This document shows positions 14,154-14,299 of a stretch of 14,299 nt of DNA, one piece after another; position 1 is the stretch's first letter, and the number at the start of each line of letters is the position of its first letter. The DNA lies in NCBI GenBank assembly GCA_003529325.1, contig DPVW01000396.1:1-14299 (forward strand). The letters run 5' to 3'. The notes below the pieces were generated by a model that did no database searches, was not told the DNA's origin, and was given only the letters and a program-made list of their open reading frames with translations. Source of the DNA: Candidatus Latescibacterota bacterium. GTDB taxonomy: Bacteria; Latescibacterota; UBA2968; UBA8231. A program made the position numbers and the translations under genes.

Positions 14154-14299
14154 ATGACCCGTACGCAGTCGGGCGTCCTGTGGGGCGCCCCTCCGAATCA
14201 TATCAGAACGTCCGGGTTGCGTACTTCCTTCAGTGAGGTGAGGCCGATCGTGTTGACCTGCCTTCTCGGCCTGCTACTCCTCCAGCGTTCGCTTCTTCC
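14154..14299 (+). CDS. N-terminal fragment of a membrane or secreted protein (runs off the window)
   Basis: The frame from ATG 14154 stays open for 48 codons to the right edge, so the gene is partial. GGAAAGG at 14140-14146 is a fair ribosome binding site seven bases upstream. The first 30 residues (MTRTQSGVLWGAPPNHIR...) look polar and unstructured. They are followed by RPIVLTCLLGLLLLQRSLL, a hydrophobic stretch that fits a signal peptide or first membrane segment. A GTG at 14238, directly before that stretch, is an alternative start giving a conventional signal peptide. Too little is present to name a family. Confidence 0.5.
   Translation, partial: MTRTQSGVLWGAPPNHIRTSGLRTSFSEVRPIVLTCLLGLLLLQRSLL

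Overview
The window is GC-rich, gene-dense bacterial DNA with no tRNA, rRNA, CRISPR array or intact insertion sequence that I can see. Several features suggest an uncultured bacterium of the Latescibacteria/Poribacteria type: secreted propeller plus right-handed beta-helix proteins, a 'two-component regulator propeller' protein behind an alpha/beta-barrel head, and a dense set of sugar and 2-oxoacid oxidoreductases. The taxonomic guess rests on remembered family style and was not checked by a search.

Layout. (1) 39-2045, minus: a secreted protein with an N-terminal NHL/SMP-30-like propeller and a C-terminal right-handed parallel beta-helix. (2) 2052-2564: about 0.5 kb without a convincing gene and with visibly lower GC. 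(3) 2565-7658, plus: a tight five-gene operon encoding a D-2-hydroxyacid dehydrogenase, an SDR, and the E1-alpha, E1-beta and E2 subunits of an acetoin/pyruvate-type 2-oxoacid dehydrogenase complex. E3 is not encoded here. (4) 10116-7659, minus: a two-gene unit with a lactonase-type seven-bladed propeller (Pgl/YbhE-like) and a 454-residue protein of unknown family. It converges on the E2 gene with no base between the two stop codons. (5) 10208-13230, plus: diverging from the lactonase, a Gfo/Idh/MocA oxidoreductase is translationally coupled (TGATG) to a 640-residue, probably alpha/alpha-barrel protein of unknown family. (6) 13231-14299: decayed DNA, with a possible 21-codon gene tail, a frameshifted and truncated propeller pseudogene and inverted repeats, followed by the start of a membrane or secreted protein that runs off the right edge.

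How the genes may work together (inference). In block 3, the two dehydrogenases could interconvert a hydroxyacid or diol with its oxo form, and E1/E2 would then convert the 2-oxoacid or acetoin-like product to acyl-CoA, using an E3 encoded elsewhere. Blocks 4 and 5 share a 91-bp divergent intergenic region and look like one carbohydrate locus: the Gfo/Idh enzyme would oxidise a sugar to a lactone, the lactonase would open it, and the two unknown proteins (one possibly TIM-barrel-like, one alpha/alpha-barrel-like) would be candidate carbohydrate-active enzymes.

The best candidates for something new are the two unknown proteins in this divergent locus. Next come the SDR whose catalytic lysine is methionine and the nested inverted repeat just upstream of the edge gene.
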